Assembly (NCBI GenBank): GCA_902363625.1
Contig: CABJAS010000001.1
Coordinates: forward strand, 62,001 to 126,000
Origin: Clostridiaceae bacterium
Lineage (GTDB): Bacteria > Bacillota_I > Bacilli_A > Erysipelotrichales > Coprobacillaceae
Length of the DNA: 64,000 bases
Direction: 5' to 3'
How positions within the stretch are numbered: position 1 is the first letter of the stretch; every line of letters starts with the position of its first letter. The notes under the pieces are model-generated. The model was not told where the DNA came from, did no database searches, and worked only from the letters and a program-made list of their open reading frames with translations. The position numbers were made by a program, and so were the translations under genes. Positions 54,951 to 63,858 of the stretch are shown here, piece by piece.

Positions 54951-56048
54951 ATGGGACTATTAGGAATTTCAATTTATCCTGAACATTCTACTTTGGAAAA
55001 GGATAAGGCGTATTTAGAGTTAGCAGCAAAATACGGGTTTAAACGTGTGTTTACTTGCCTGCTGTCTGTTGATAAGCCAAAAGAAGAAGTGAAAAATGAA
55101 TTTAAAGAATTGATTGGATGTGCAAACGATTTAGGGATGGAAGTCATTGTTGATGTTGCACCTAGCGTATTTGATAAGTTAGGCATAACTTATGATGATT
55201 TATCTTTCTTTAAAGAAATCGGGGCTGCCGGATTCCGTTTAGACGAAGGATTCAACGGAGCGGTAGAAGCGCGTATGACGTATAATCCGGAAGGGCTGAA
55301 AATCGAGCTGAATGCCGGTGATACAACCTACTATATCGATCAAATCATGGCAAACCTGCCGGATGCTTCTAAATTGATCTCTTGTCATAATTTCTATCCA
55401 CAAAGATATACGGGAGTGGGTGAAGCGCGATTAAGAGAATCAAGCATGAAAATGAAAAAATACGGAATTAAAGTGGCAGCTTTTGTTTCTAGCCAAGCAG
55501 AAAACACATATGGACCTTGGGATGTTTATGAAGGATTATGTACATTAGAAGCGCATCGTGATTTGCCAATCGATGCTCAGGCAAGACATTTATTTGCGAC
55601 TGGATACATTGATGATGTGATTATTGCCAATGCTTATGCAACGGAAGAAGAATTAAAATCATTAAGTGAAATCGATCAAAAGAAACTGACTTTAGGTATT
55701 GTCTTAAACGAAGGATTGTGTGATACTGAAAAAACAATTATTTTTGATTACCCAAATAATGTTAGAGGAGATATGTCAGAATACATGGCACGTTCAACAA
55801 TGCCGCGTGTTGTTTACAAAGATGAATCTATTAAGCCTCATCATAACACAACCGATTTAAAACGTGGAGATGTCGTTATTTTAAATGATCTTTACGGTCA
55901 TTATAAAGGTGAACTGCATATTATTTTTCAGGATATGCCAGCCGATGAAAGAAAGAATATTGTAGGACATATCCCGGAATACGAAATGTGTATGATGCAG
56001 TTTGTTCAGCCCAGAGTTAAATTTAAATTTAAAGAAGTAAAAGAATAA
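54951..56048 (+). CDS. mupG: 6-phospho-N-acetylmuramidase MupG (DUF871)
   Basis: A 365-residue TIM-barrel glycosidase of the DUF871/MupG family: LLGISIYPEHSTLEKDKAYL, FTCLLSV, VDVAPSVFDKLG, GFRLDEGF, SCHNFYPQRYTG, QAENTYGPWDVYEGL, and a C-terminal cyclophilin-like domain. MupG splits MurNAc-6P-GlcNAc during recycling of cell-wall fragments. Usual partners (murQ, murP, amiE) are not adjacent. Single gene with an extended -10 promoter and a long terminator hairpin. Confidence 0.9.
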   Translation: MGLLGISIYPEHSTLEKDKAYLELAAKYGFKRVFTCLLSVDKPKEEVKNEFKELIGCANDLGMEVIVDVAPSVFDKLGITYDDLSFFKEIGAAGFRLDEGFNGAVEARMTYNPEGLKIELNAGDTTYYIDQIMANLPDASKLISCHNFYPQRYTGVGEARLRESSMKMKKYGIKVAAFVSSQAENTYGPWDVYEGLCTLEAHRDLPIDAQARHLFATGYIDDVIIANAYATEEELKSLSEIDQKKLTLGIVLNEGLCDTEKTIIFDYPNNVRGDMSEYMARSTMPRVVYKDESIKPHHNTTDLKRGDVVILNDLYGHYKGELHIIFQDMPADERKNIVGHIPEYEMCMMQFVQPRVKFKFKEVKE

Positions 56049-56067
56049 AGATCATAGCAGTAAAATC

Positions 56068-56130
56068 ATAAAAGCAGGTACGCTTGAAAAGACAAGACCG
56101 TCTTCTAAGTGCAGCTGCTTTTATTTTTCT
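56068..56130 (+). terminator. Long terminator hairpin after mupG
   Basis: Outer stem ATAAAAGCAG/CTGCTTTTAT with two further nested stems (CGCTT/AAGTG and AAGAC/GTCTT), then TTTTATTTTT. The length of the structure is unusual for a terminator. Confidence 0.75.
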
Positions 56131-56135
56131 ATAGT

Positions 56136-56672
56136 TTATCTGTTTAAATAATTGTTTGTTTTTCGAGGATGATCAAGGTGATAAAGTGCTGCTAGGTCAT
56201 CAAAATGATGAATGCAAAAATCGGTGAACGATGCATTAAACGTGTTAGAGTGGTTTGATAGTGACATCAGCTTAAAAGGATCATCTATATTTACGTGTTT
56301 ATTGTTTAAATATTCATATAATTCGAGGATAAAAGCATCAGCGTGTATCTCAATATGGATTTCTAATGTATGTGTATAGAGGATCAGGTCAACTAAATAA
56401 TAGAAATTAGGGAAGGGCAGGGGACTTGCGCTCTTTAAGCGACTGCACAATGAAAGCTCTATTTTGTTTAAATCCTGGTAGTGAAGATTCATAAAATTTG
56501 ATGCTGGATTGTGTTTAGGATTGGGACGAAGACAAATGCAATCCTTTTGAAAGTCGGTATAATAACTAGGCAAGCTGTTTTCTTTATGGTTAGTAAAAAG
56601 TCCTAATCCCACGCTTTGCTTCTTATTTGTACTGTTAATAAACACAGATTCACTCATATATATTTTTTTCAT
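56136..56672 (-). CDS. Uncharacterised soluble protein
   Basis: A 178-residue protein without membrane segments. The middle has alternating strands (YYLVDLILYTHTLEIHIEIH) that could form a PH-like sheet, and it is rich in H, N and L; no motif is recognised. A GGAGGG site before the ATG supports expression. It is divergent from a small membrane protein that also has a PH-like part. Confidence 0.6.
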   Translation of the reverse strand: MKKIYMSESVFINSTNKKQSVGLGLFTNHKENSLPSYYTDFQKDCICLRPNPKHNPASNFMNLHYQDLNKIELSLCSRLKSASPLPFPNFYYLVDLILYTHTLEIHIEIHADAFILELYEYLNNKHVNIDDPFKLMSLSNHSNTFNASFTDFCIHHFDDLAALYHLDHPRKTNNYLNR

Positions 56673-56770
56673 TTATTTTCCCTCCAAAGCAGTCCTTCTT
56701 TCTTTAATCATAATCTATTTTAAATTATCACAACACTATTATTAATATTATTTAAAATATTTTTATTTTG

Positions 56771-56779
56771 TGTTATAAT
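56771..56779 (+). promoter_or_regulatory. Extended -10 promoter
   Basis: TGT plus TATAAT at 56774-56779. Confidence 0.6.
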
Positions 56780-56826
56780 GATTATAGAAAGATAAATAAA
56801 GGTCTTTAAAAATAGGAGGGGTCGTT

Positions 56827-57231
56827 ATGGTAAATTATCTAGCGGGCTATTGGCAGTGGATTTTGTTTATTGGTATTGTAGTGACGGTGGTGCTCTGTAT
56901 CGTTAATGAACGTCGTGTCCAACGATTATATCCTAATCTGCAGGAAGAACTAAAAAACAGCACCTATCAATTAATGAATGTGCGTTTAACCGATCATTAT
57001 TTAGTTGTTGGGGACCTGCGTAAAAAAGTGATTCCTTATGAGGATATTGATTCTTGTGAAGAAGTGGTGGGCGATCTGTTTTTCAGCAGTGCGGGGAAAG
57101 CAATCTTACTGCATTTGAAAAATGGAAAAACGGAACAGATTGCTAAAATCACAAGACATTACTATAGAGAAGAGTATCCAGAACTTCAAAATAGAATTAA
57201 ACGTCATATACACATTCCGGCAAATGTTTGA
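56827..57231 (+). CDS. Small single-pass membrane protein
   Basis: A 134-residue protein: one membrane helix at about 9-27, then a cytoplasmic domain with strand pattern RLTDHYLVVGDLRKKVIPYEDIDSCE that resembles a PH-like/YcxB fold. Function unknown. GGAGGGG site before the ATG; single gene closed by a terminator. Confidence 0.7.
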   Translation: MVNYLAGYWQWILFIGIVVTVVLCIVNERRVQRLYPNLQEELKNSTYQLMNVRLTDHYLVVGDLRKKVIPYEDIDSCEEVVGDLFFSSAGKAILLHLKNGKTEQIAKITRHYYREEYPELQNRIKRHIHIPANV

Positions 57232-57248
57232 CCATTTATTTATCTGAA

Positions 57249-57282
57249 AAAAACGGCTTGGCCATTAAACCAAGTCGTTTTT
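57249..57282. terminator. Bidirectional terminator
   Basis: Stem of about 13 bp (AAAAACGGCTTGG with CCAAGTCGTTTTT, one G-T pair), between convergent genes. Confidence 0.88.
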
Positions 57283-57922
57283 ATTTGAAAAGAAGACTGC
57301 CGATACGAACGATTGTACTGCCTTCCTCTAAAGCGATTGGATAGTCATTAGACATCCCCATCGATAATTCAACCATCTCCGGATGGCTTTTTTGTATTGA
57401 TATTTGAAGATCTTTTAACGAGTGAAAAACAGGACGTGTCGCTTCGGGAGCTGTGTGAGGTGCCATTGTCATAAATCCGATAGGATGAACATTGGGGAGA
57501 TTATTTTTAATATAAGAAATAACTTCTTCAATCTCTTGTGCATTAAAGCCATGTTTTGTTTCCTCATGAGAAATGTTGACCTGCAAAAGAACATCCATTG
57601 TTTTATGAAGTTTTTTGGCTTGTTTATTAATTTCGTCTAATAAACGAATAGTATCTACCGAGTGAATCAGTTCCACTTTATCGATAATGTATTTTACTTT
57701 ATTAGGCTGTAATGTACCAATAAAATGCCAATGAATCGGTAAATCTTGCAAAGCCTCCTGCTTGCTTAAAAAATCCTGTACCTTATTTTCACCAAAGCAA
57801 TAAACTTTTGCCGCATATAATTTACGCAAATCTGAAATATCGGCATATTTTGTGGCAGCAACCAATGTTTGATGGTTAAGCTGTGATTGGATCTGTTTAA
57901 TTGCGTTTATATTGACTGTCAT
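57281..57922 (-). CDS. YggS/PROSC-type PLP homeostasis protein
   Basis: A 213-residue PLP-binding protein with the alanine-racemase-like barrel. The PLP lysine is in LVAATKYAD; FGENKVQDFL, WHFIGTLQPNKVKYI, LLQVNISHEETKHGF, GFMTMAP and LSMGMSNDYPIALEEGSTIVRIG are the family signatures. It regulates free PLP and amino-acid pools and has no known enzymatic activity. It follows the ABC transporter pair with a nine-base gap, so the three probably share a transcript; sepF, a usual partner, is absent. Confidence 0.93.
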   Translation of the reverse strand: MTVNINAIKQIQSQLNHQTLVAATKYADISDLRKLYAAKVYCFGENKVQDFLSKQEALQDLPIHWHFIGTLQPNKVKYIIDKVELIHSVDTIRLLDEINKQAKKLHKTMDVLLQVNISHEETKHGFNAQEIEEVISYIKNNLPNVHPIGFMTMAPHTAPEATRPVFHSLKDLQISIQKSHPEMVELSMGMSNDYPIALEEGSTIVRIGSLLFK

Positions 57923-57931
57923 ATGTTCCTC

Positions 57932-59719
57932 CTATGAATATTGAGCCTGATACAATGAGGCATAGAATTGATTTAATGCTATTAATTCATCATGAGTTCC
58001 TTGTTCAATGATGTTTCCTTCTTGCACAACCAGGATCAAATCAGCATTTTGAATTGTCGATAAACGGTGGGCAATGACAAAGCATGTTTTTCCTTCCATC
58101 AAAGACAGCATGGCAGCTTGAATCTGACGTTCGGTACGTGTATCAACATTGGATGTCGCTTCATCTAAAATTAAAATTTTACTGTCTAAAAGCATAGCGC
58201 GGGCAATTGTCAGCAGCTGCTTTTGCCCTTTTGATATATTGACACCATCGTTTGATAAGATTGTATCATATCCATTAGGTAATTGAGTAATAAAAGTGTG
58301 AATATGCGCGGCTTTAGCAACGTTCATGACTTCCTCTAAGGTGGCATTGTCTTTTCCATAAGCAATATTTTCAAAAATACTGCCTTCAAACAGCCATGTA
58401 TCCTGTAGCACCATAGAAAAACTCTTGCGCAGACTCTCTCGAGTCAGGGACTGGATATTTTGTCCGTCAATCAAAATTTCCCCGCTTAACGGATCATAAA
58501 AACGCATCAGCAAATTGATAATTGTAGTTTTCCCAGCTCCGGTTGGACCAACGATTGCGATGGTTTGTCCTGGTTTCGCTTCAAAACTAACTTTTTTAAG
58601 GATAGGGCGATCTTTTGTGTAGCCAAAATCGACTTGATGAAAGGCAACGGCTCCCTGAACGTTTTCTAGTGCAATGGCATCCTTACAGTCTTCTAGCTCC
58701 GGAGCCTCGTCAATAAGCTTGAATACACGTTCTCCTGCCGCTAAAGCAGACTGCAGCTCAGCTACAATGTTCGCTGCTTCATTAATGGGACCAGAGAATT
58801 TTCTGGAATATAATACAAAGGACGTGATGTCTCCTAAAGAAAGATGCTGCATTAAAAATAAGATAGCCCCAAACACACTGATTAAAGATAAAGAAAGATT
58901 ATTGACAAAATTGACAGTTGGACCTACCATGCTGCCATAATATTCTGCACGATAATATGCCGTTACAGCATTTTCATTCTGTTCATCAAAACGTCGGATC
59001 ATGTTATGTTCCTGATGATATGCCGTGATCGTTTTTTGTCCGGAAACCATTTCTTCAACAAAACCATTTAATTCTCCTAATGCCATAGAACGCTTAGAAA
59101 ACATCGGTCTGGTTTTGCCTGTCATATATTTAGTAAGCACAATAGAGAGCGGTACAGTGACGCAGAATACCAAAAGTAAAGTAGGAGAGATCGCAATCAT
59201 CATGCTCAATGATCCGATGACAGTGATTAAACTGGCAACAATTTGAATTAGATCATTGGATAATGAAGTATTGATTGTATCAATGTCATAGGATATTTTA
59301 GAAATAATATCTCCTGTAGCGTGGGTATCAAAATAACCGATTGGTAATTTCATCAACTGATTGAATACATCTCTTCGCATCTGATAAACGACTTTTTGAG
59401 ATATTTTGACCATTAAAATAGATAATATATAAGAAAAAATTGAGGAAAGGACATAGAAGATCACCATGATAAAACAGTAATAAAATACCGTTTGAAAGTC
59501 CACCATCCCTTTGCCAAATTCGACGGAATCAACCGCTTTCCCTGACAGCATGGGACCTAATAAAGCCAGCACATTGCTGATAATGGCTAAAATAACAGCG
59601 AGCAGGATCATCCATTTAAAATGAAGCAGATATTGACTCAGCTTTTTTAATACATATTTTGTGTTTTTAGGTTTTTGCAGTACCTTTTGATTTGCGGATT
59701 TAGGAGCATTAAACTTCAT
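57932..59719 (-). CDS. ABC exporter half-transporter, catalytic partner
   Basis: A 595-residue half-transporter with a six-helix exporter domain and a nucleotide-binding domain: Walker A GPTGAGKTTI, Q-loop MVLQDTWLFEG, signature NISKGQKQ (K for the usual G), Walker B ILILDEATS with the catalytic glutamate, and H-loop IAHRLS. It overlaps the upstream partner gene by 11 bases. The pair forms a heterodimer of the TM287/288 or BmrCD kind, often multidrug or lipid exporters; the cargo is unknown. Confidence 0.92.
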   Translation of the reverse strand: MKFNAPKSANQKVLQKPKNTKYVLKKLSQYLLHFKWMILLAVILAIISNVLALLGPMLSGKAVDSVEFGKGMVDFQTVFYYCFIMVIFYVLSSIFSYILSILMVKISQKVVYQMRRDVFNQLMKLPIGYFDTHATGDIISKISYDIDTINTSLSNDLIQIVASLITVIGSLSMMIAISPTLLLVFCVTVPLSIVLTKYMTGKTRPMFSKRSMALGELNGFVEEMVSGQKTITAYHQEHNMIRRFDEQNENAVTAYYRAEYYGSMVGPTVNFVNNLSLSLISVFGAILFLMQHLSLGDITSFVLYSRKFSGPINEAANIVAELQSALAAGERVFKLIDEAPELEDCKDAIALENVQGAVAFHQVDFGYTKDRPILKKVSFEAKPGQTIAIVGPTGAGKTTIINLLMRFYDPLSGEILIDGQNIQSLTRESLRKSFSMVLQDTWLFEGSIFENIAYGKDNATLEEVMNVAKAAHIHTFITQLPNGYDTILSNDGVNISKGQKQLLTIARAMLLDSKILILDEATSNVDTRTERQIQAAMLSLMEGKTCFVIAHRLSTIQNADLILVVQEGNIIEQGTHDELIALNQFYASLYQAQYS

Positions 59720-61427
59720 AAATCTGACCTCCCATCTGTGAAACGGCTAACTCACGATAGACATCACAGTGCTGCATTAAATAGGCATGATTTCCCTGTG
59801 CGAGAATCTTTCCTTCTTCAAGTACGAGGATATGATCCAGCTGCATGATTGAACTCACCCTCTGAGCTATCATAATTAGTGTCGTTTCAGGATAATTTTT
59901 CACAATCGCCTGACGAAGCAAGGCATCAGTTTTATAATCAAGAGCGCTGGATGCATCATCTAAGACTAAAATTTCCGGATGTCCGGCTAAAGCGCGGCTA
60001 ATCAATATTCTTTGTTTTTGTCCGCCGCTTAGATTTGCACCTTTTGCTTCAAGATGAGTATCGTACTGCTCATTCAAGTTTTCAATAAATTCAGAAGCCA
60101 TTCCATTTTGAGCAGCAAAGCTGATCAGCTCATTATTTAAAGTGCGTCCAAAGCGAATATTTTCAGAGACACTATCACTAAAAATGGTATCATTTTGAAA
60201 AGTAACACCAAACATTTCTCTCAATGTTTTTTCATCGATAGCTTGAATGTTTTTCCCATTAATTAAAATATTGCCTGAGTTCACATCGTAAAAACGCATT
60301 AATAATTGTATAATAGTCGACTTTCCGGCTCCTGTTGCACCTATAATTCCCAAGCTTTGATTTTTCTTTAAATGAAAATCAATATCTTTTAACACAAGCT
60401 CTTTTTTATTGAAAGAAAAATCAACATGATTGAACTCAATAAAGTAATCGCTGTCTTGTACAGGTATATCTTTTATTTGAAGATCTTTTGTCTTTAATAA
60501 AACTTCTTCGATACGATCTGCAGAAGCACTTGCTTTAGAATAAATGATAAATAAACGGGTAATATTCATCATCGCTGTCAGAATAATTGTGAAATAACTT
60601 AGAAATGCTACAATTTTACCAGGTTCACTAATACCTGCATTGACTCTTTGAGCACCGACGATAATAATAAAAACTAATCCTACGTTTAAAAGAATATTCA
60701 TGATTGGATTAATCAGTGCCATTGTGTAATTTGCTTTCGTTTCCTGATCTACTACGGTTTGATTTGTTTTTTCAAAGCGCTTCTTTTCATAGCTAATTTT
60801 AGATAATGCCTTAATAACACGAATACCGGTTACATTCTCACGAACTACTTTGACTAACTGGTCAATGTAGCGCTGTAAAGATGAAAACATGGGTACACCT
60901 TTTCTTGATACTAAGTAGACGGTCAGACCGATGAATGGAAGTGTCGCCACAAGGATCATACATAAAACCGGTTCTAGTGTCATCGTGATTACCACACCGC
61001 CCAAGATTAAAATAGGAGCACGAACGCCTAAACGCTGAATCATTCCAACCATTTGATGCATGTTGTAGGTATCGGTTGTTAAACGTGACACAAGTGACGG
61101 AATGGTTAATTCATCCAGCTGTTTACTGGAAAGATCTGTTACTTTTACATATAAGTCATGGCGCACATCGCGGGTAAAATCACGTGCTACTCCGGATGCT
61201 TTGCGGTTGGCAAATATATTTGCCCATAAAGCCAAAATAGAACAAACGATCATAATTGCTCCCCAAACAAAGATCATTCGTATGTTTTTTAACGGAATGA
61301 CATCATCGATCACATAAGCCAAAATCCATGGCAAAAGCAAATCCATGATGGTTCCAAAAAATTTGATGACAAACCCGTACCCCATCCTTAAAAGATAGGG
61401 GCGGATATAATTTGTCATTGTTCTCAC
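59709..61427 (-). CDS. ABC exporter half-transporter, degenerate ATP-site partner
   Basis: A 572-residue half-transporter with six helices and a nucleotide-binding domain: Walker A GATGAGKSTI, signature NLSGGQKQR, but Walker B reads LVLDDASS (aspartate for glutamate) and the H-loop is MIAQRVSS (glutamine for histidine). These two changes mark the degenerate site of heterodimeric exporters. The GTG at 61427 is chosen because GGGAGGGG lies five bases before it; the ATG at 61418 is too far. First gene of the operon. Confidence 0.92.
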   Translation of the reverse strand: MRTMTNYIRPYLLRMGYGFVIKFFGTIMDLLLPWILAYVIDDVIPLKNIRMIFVWGAIMIVCSILALWANIFANRKASGVARDFTRDVRHDLYVKVTDLSSKQLDELTIPSLVSRLTTDTYNMHQMVGMIQRLGVRAPILILGGVVITMTLEPVLCMILVATLPFIGLTVYLVSRKGVPMFSSLQRYIDQLVKVVRENVTGIRVIKALSKISYEKKRFEKTNQTVVDQETKANYTMALINPIMNILLNVGLVFIIIVGAQRVNAGISEPGKIVAFLSYFTIILTAMMNITRLFIIYSKASASADRIEEVLLKTKDLQIKDIPVQDSDYFIEFNHVDFSFNKKELVLKDIDFHLKKNQSLGIIGATGAGKSTIIQLLMRFYDVNSGNILINGKNIQAIDEKTLREMFGVTFQNDTIFSDSVSENIRFGRTLNNELISFAAQNGMASEFIENLNEQYDTHLEAKGANLSGGQKQRILISRALAGHPEILVLDDASSALDYKTDALLRQAIVKNYPETTLIMIAQRVSSIMQLDHILVLEEGKILAQGNHAYLMQHCDVYRELAVSQMGGQIYEV

Positions 61428-61457
61428 AATAACCCCTCCCTTACATATTTCATTTTT

Positions 61458-61486
61458 AGTATAGCAGTCCATATGGGATTATTCAA
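61458..61486 (-). promoter_or_regulatory. Promoter of the ABC exporter operon
   Basis: On the minus strand TTGAAT (61486-61481), 17-base spacer ending in TGC, TATACT (61463-61458): a sigma-A promoter that also has the extended -10. Confidence 0.8.
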
Positions 61487-61571
61487 TCCTTTTGTTAAGG
61501 TACCATACAAAATATAAAATGAGGAAAATAGCGAAACCCTTGGAATAGTAAAGTATAAGGGGAGGAGGAAA

Positions 61572-62573
61572 ATGGAAGAACTGTTAGAAAAGATTTTGCT
61601 GTCAGCATTAAAGATGAATGTAACGGATATTCATCTAAATAAAATGCAAAACAAAACAACTGTTCAATTCAGACAGCAAGGAAAACTATGTCCTTTTAGG
61701 GAATATGAGCAGTCCGTTGGGAGAAATTTAATAAATTATATAAAATTTTTAGGAAACATCGATTTAAATTATCTCTTAACTCCACATACAGGACAGTTTG
61801 AATATTATTTGAATCAAAAAAACTATTCATTTCGAGTCAGCAGCATTCCTACAATGCACAGTGAAAACATTGTTATTCGTGTACTGCATCACGGACGATT
61901 ATTGGATATAAAAGAGTTGTCTTTGCATTCAAAGGCACGACATACCTTAGAACATATCACAGCATTAAAAAGCGGTTTGGTGATTGTATGCGGTCCTACC
62001 GGGGAAGGGAAATCAACTACACTGCATGCTTTGCTGCATCGTATTTTTCAAAAAGGAAGGGTACATATTATTACAATGGAAGATCCCATTGAAATTGTGG
62101 AGCCAACTTTTGTTCAAATACAAATGAATTTAGATGCAGGTATTAATTTTGAAAATTCTCTTAAACAGATTTTACGTCATGATCCGGATGTAGTCATGAT
62201 CGGTGAAATTCGCGATGAAGCATCGGCAGCTTTGGCGGTTCGCTGTGCCTTGACAGGCTGTTTAGTGTTGTCTACACTGCATTCAAAAAACTGTTTGGGA
62301 GCCATCCATCGTCTTAAAAACTTAGGAATAAGCGAGTTGGATTTAAGAGATACTTTGCAATATGTGATGTCTCAGCGGCTGATCTATTCTAAACAAAAGG
62401 CATTTTCTATCTATGAATGGATCGATGCTTTTACTATCCAGCAGGTTTTATCCAGACAGGAAATCATATACAAGGATTTCATTGCCCATATTAAAGAATC
62501 GATTGAGGCAGGGGAGACAGGGCTTGAAGATTATGAAAACAGTGAATTTAAATCAGCGTTATTTGATGATTGA
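61572..62573 (+). CDS. comGA: Competence/type IV pilus assembly ATPase ComGA
   Basis: A 333-residue GspE/PilB-like ATPase of the short ComGA form that powers assembly of the DNA-uptake pseudopilus. Seen: TDIHLNKM at the N-terminus, Walker A GPTGEGKSTTLHAL (glutamate where serine is usual), the Asp box ITMEDPIEI, Walker B DVVMIGEIRDE and the His box LSTLHSKN. The zinc-binding CxxC pair is missing. A GGGGAGGAGGA site precedes the ATG. First gene of a comG operon, divergent from the ABC exporter. Confidence 0.92.
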   Translation: MEELLEKILLSALKMNVTDIHLNKMQNKTTVQFRQQGKLCPFREYEQSVGRNLINYIKFLGNIDLNYLLTPHTGQFEYYLNQKNYSFRVSSIPTMHSENIVIRVLHHGRLLDIKELSLHSKARHTLEHITALKSGLVIVCGPTGEGKSTTLHALLHRIFQKGRVHIITMEDPIEIVEPTFVQIQMNLDAGINFENSLKQILRHDPDVVMIGEIRDEASAALAVRCALTGCLVLSTLHSKNCLGAIHRLKNLGISELDLRDTLQYVMSQRLIYSKQKAFSIYEWIDAFTIQQVLSRQEIIYKDFIAHIKESIEAGETGLEDYENSEFKSALFDD

Positions 62574-63546
62574 AACATTGTCTCAGTTTATTAAGCAGCA
62601 ATATCCCTTAAATGAAGCTCTGCTGATGTGCTATCAGCTATTTAAGGAGCCTTCACTTTTAAAACTGCTTAATGAATTAAAACAAGGAAAGGCAATTGAA
62701 GAAAAAACTGATCTTTTGTATGATGATACTCTTTTTAAGGAGTTTTTCACCTTTTATTTGTATCGGGACACCTTAGATCAGGCACTCATAAAGTCAATTG
62801 ATTTATGCAGACAAAAAGCTGCTTTAAAACAAGAAATCATAAAAGCTTTTATTTATCCGATCCTTTTGCTAGGTGGAGTCATCAGTTTTTCGTTTATTGC
62901 TGTCTTTTATTTGCAGCCGCAGTTTAAGCAGTTCTTTTCTTCATTTGATATCCAATTTAGTTCTATTCAGCAATGGTTAATGCAGCTTCTTTTTGCCTTT
63001 CCTTTTCTTGTATGCGTTATTTTCATTGTGACAGGGGGAATTGCTGTATGGTTCATCAAACAACTAAACGGTGGAAATTTTAAAGAATTAGAAAAATGGT
63101 TTCATTATTGGCCATTTGGCATTGTGTTAAAAAAATACTTTTCTATTAAATTTTGTCTTTATTATAAAGAATTTTTATATCTTGGGTACGACCTGCATAC
63201 GATTCTTGATATGATTTCTCAAAAAATAAAAGATTCACATTTGCAGATGATGGCATTTGAACTTATTGAAAAAGTAAAAACCGGAACAGAATTGACAGAA
63301 ATTATAGAATCCTTTCCCTATTTTGATTCCTATTTTAAGCTAGTCTTTAAGCTGTCCTTATCTCGCCATTCACCATACTCACTATTCGATCAGTATTATG
63401 AAACGAGTATCCTGCTAATAAAGACAACGGTGCACAAAGTTATCCAAGGGGCATTGCCTATTTTGTATGGATTTATAGGGCTTTATATTGTAGGAATCTA
63501 CAGTGGGATGATCCTTCCCATGATGAATATGCTAGATAAAATATAA
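62533..63546 (+). CDS. comGB: Competence pilus membrane platform protein ComGB
   Basis: A 337-residue GspF/PilC-like protein with helices near 115-140, 155-185 and at the C-terminus (YGFIGLYIVGIYSGMILPMM). It is the inner-membrane platform on which ComGA acts. The start at 62533, 41 bases inside comGA, gives the normal family N-terminus (YLMIETLSQFIKQQYPLNEA); a later ATG at 62566 is possible. The usual two T2SSF repeats are weakly conserved. Confidence 0.88.
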   Translation: MKTVNLNQRYLMIETLSQFIKQQYPLNEALLMCYQLFKEPSLLKLLNELKQGKAIEEKTDLLYDDTLFKEFFTFYLYRDTLDQALIKSIDLCRQKAALKQEIIKAFIYPILLLGGVISFSFIAVFYLQPQFKQFFSSFDIQFSSIQQWLMQLLFAFPFLVCVIFIVTGGIAVWFIKQLNGGNFKELEKWFHYWPFGIVLKKYFSIKFCLYYKEFLYLGYDLHTILDMISQKIKDSHLQMMAFELIEKVKTGTELTEIIESFPYFDSYFKLVFKLSLSRHSPYSLFDQYYETSILLIKTTVHKVIQGALPILYGFIGLYIVGIYSGMILPMMNMLDKI

Positions 63547-63558
63547 GGGGGAATAAAA

Positions 63559-63858
63559 ATGAAAAAAGGATTTACACTTATTGAATCTTTATTTGTGATC
63601 GCTGTCATGATGATTGTTTTGCTGGTTGTCATTCCTAATGTGACCAGTAAAAATAAGGTAGTCAAAGATAAAGGCTGCGAAGCACTTTTAGAAGTGGTCA
63701 ATTCTCAGGCTTTACTTTATGAATTGAATACGGGGGAATTTCCTGGATCGATCGATGTATTAATTGATGGAAGCGGAACTTATTTAAATGAAAACCAGCG
63801 CACCTGTCCAAATGGAAAGGCGATTTATTTAAGTAACGGACAAGCCTATGTCAGCTAA
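63559..63858 (+). CDS. comGC: Major competence pseudopilin ComGC
   Basis: A 99-residue prepilin: short basic leader KK, cleavage motif G/FTLIESL, a hydrophobic helix (VIAVMMIVLLVVIPNV) and a C-terminal domain like other ComGC proteins (CEALLEVVNSQALLYELNTG). It would be processed by a ComC peptidase and polymerised. SD AAGGGGG precedes the ATG. It overlaps the next gene by 11 bases. Confidence 0.93.
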   Translation: MKKGFTLIESLFVIAVMMIVLLVVIPNVTSKNKVVKDKGCEALLEVVNSQALLYELNTGEFPGSIDVLIDGSGTYLNENQRTCPNGKAIYLSNGQAYVS

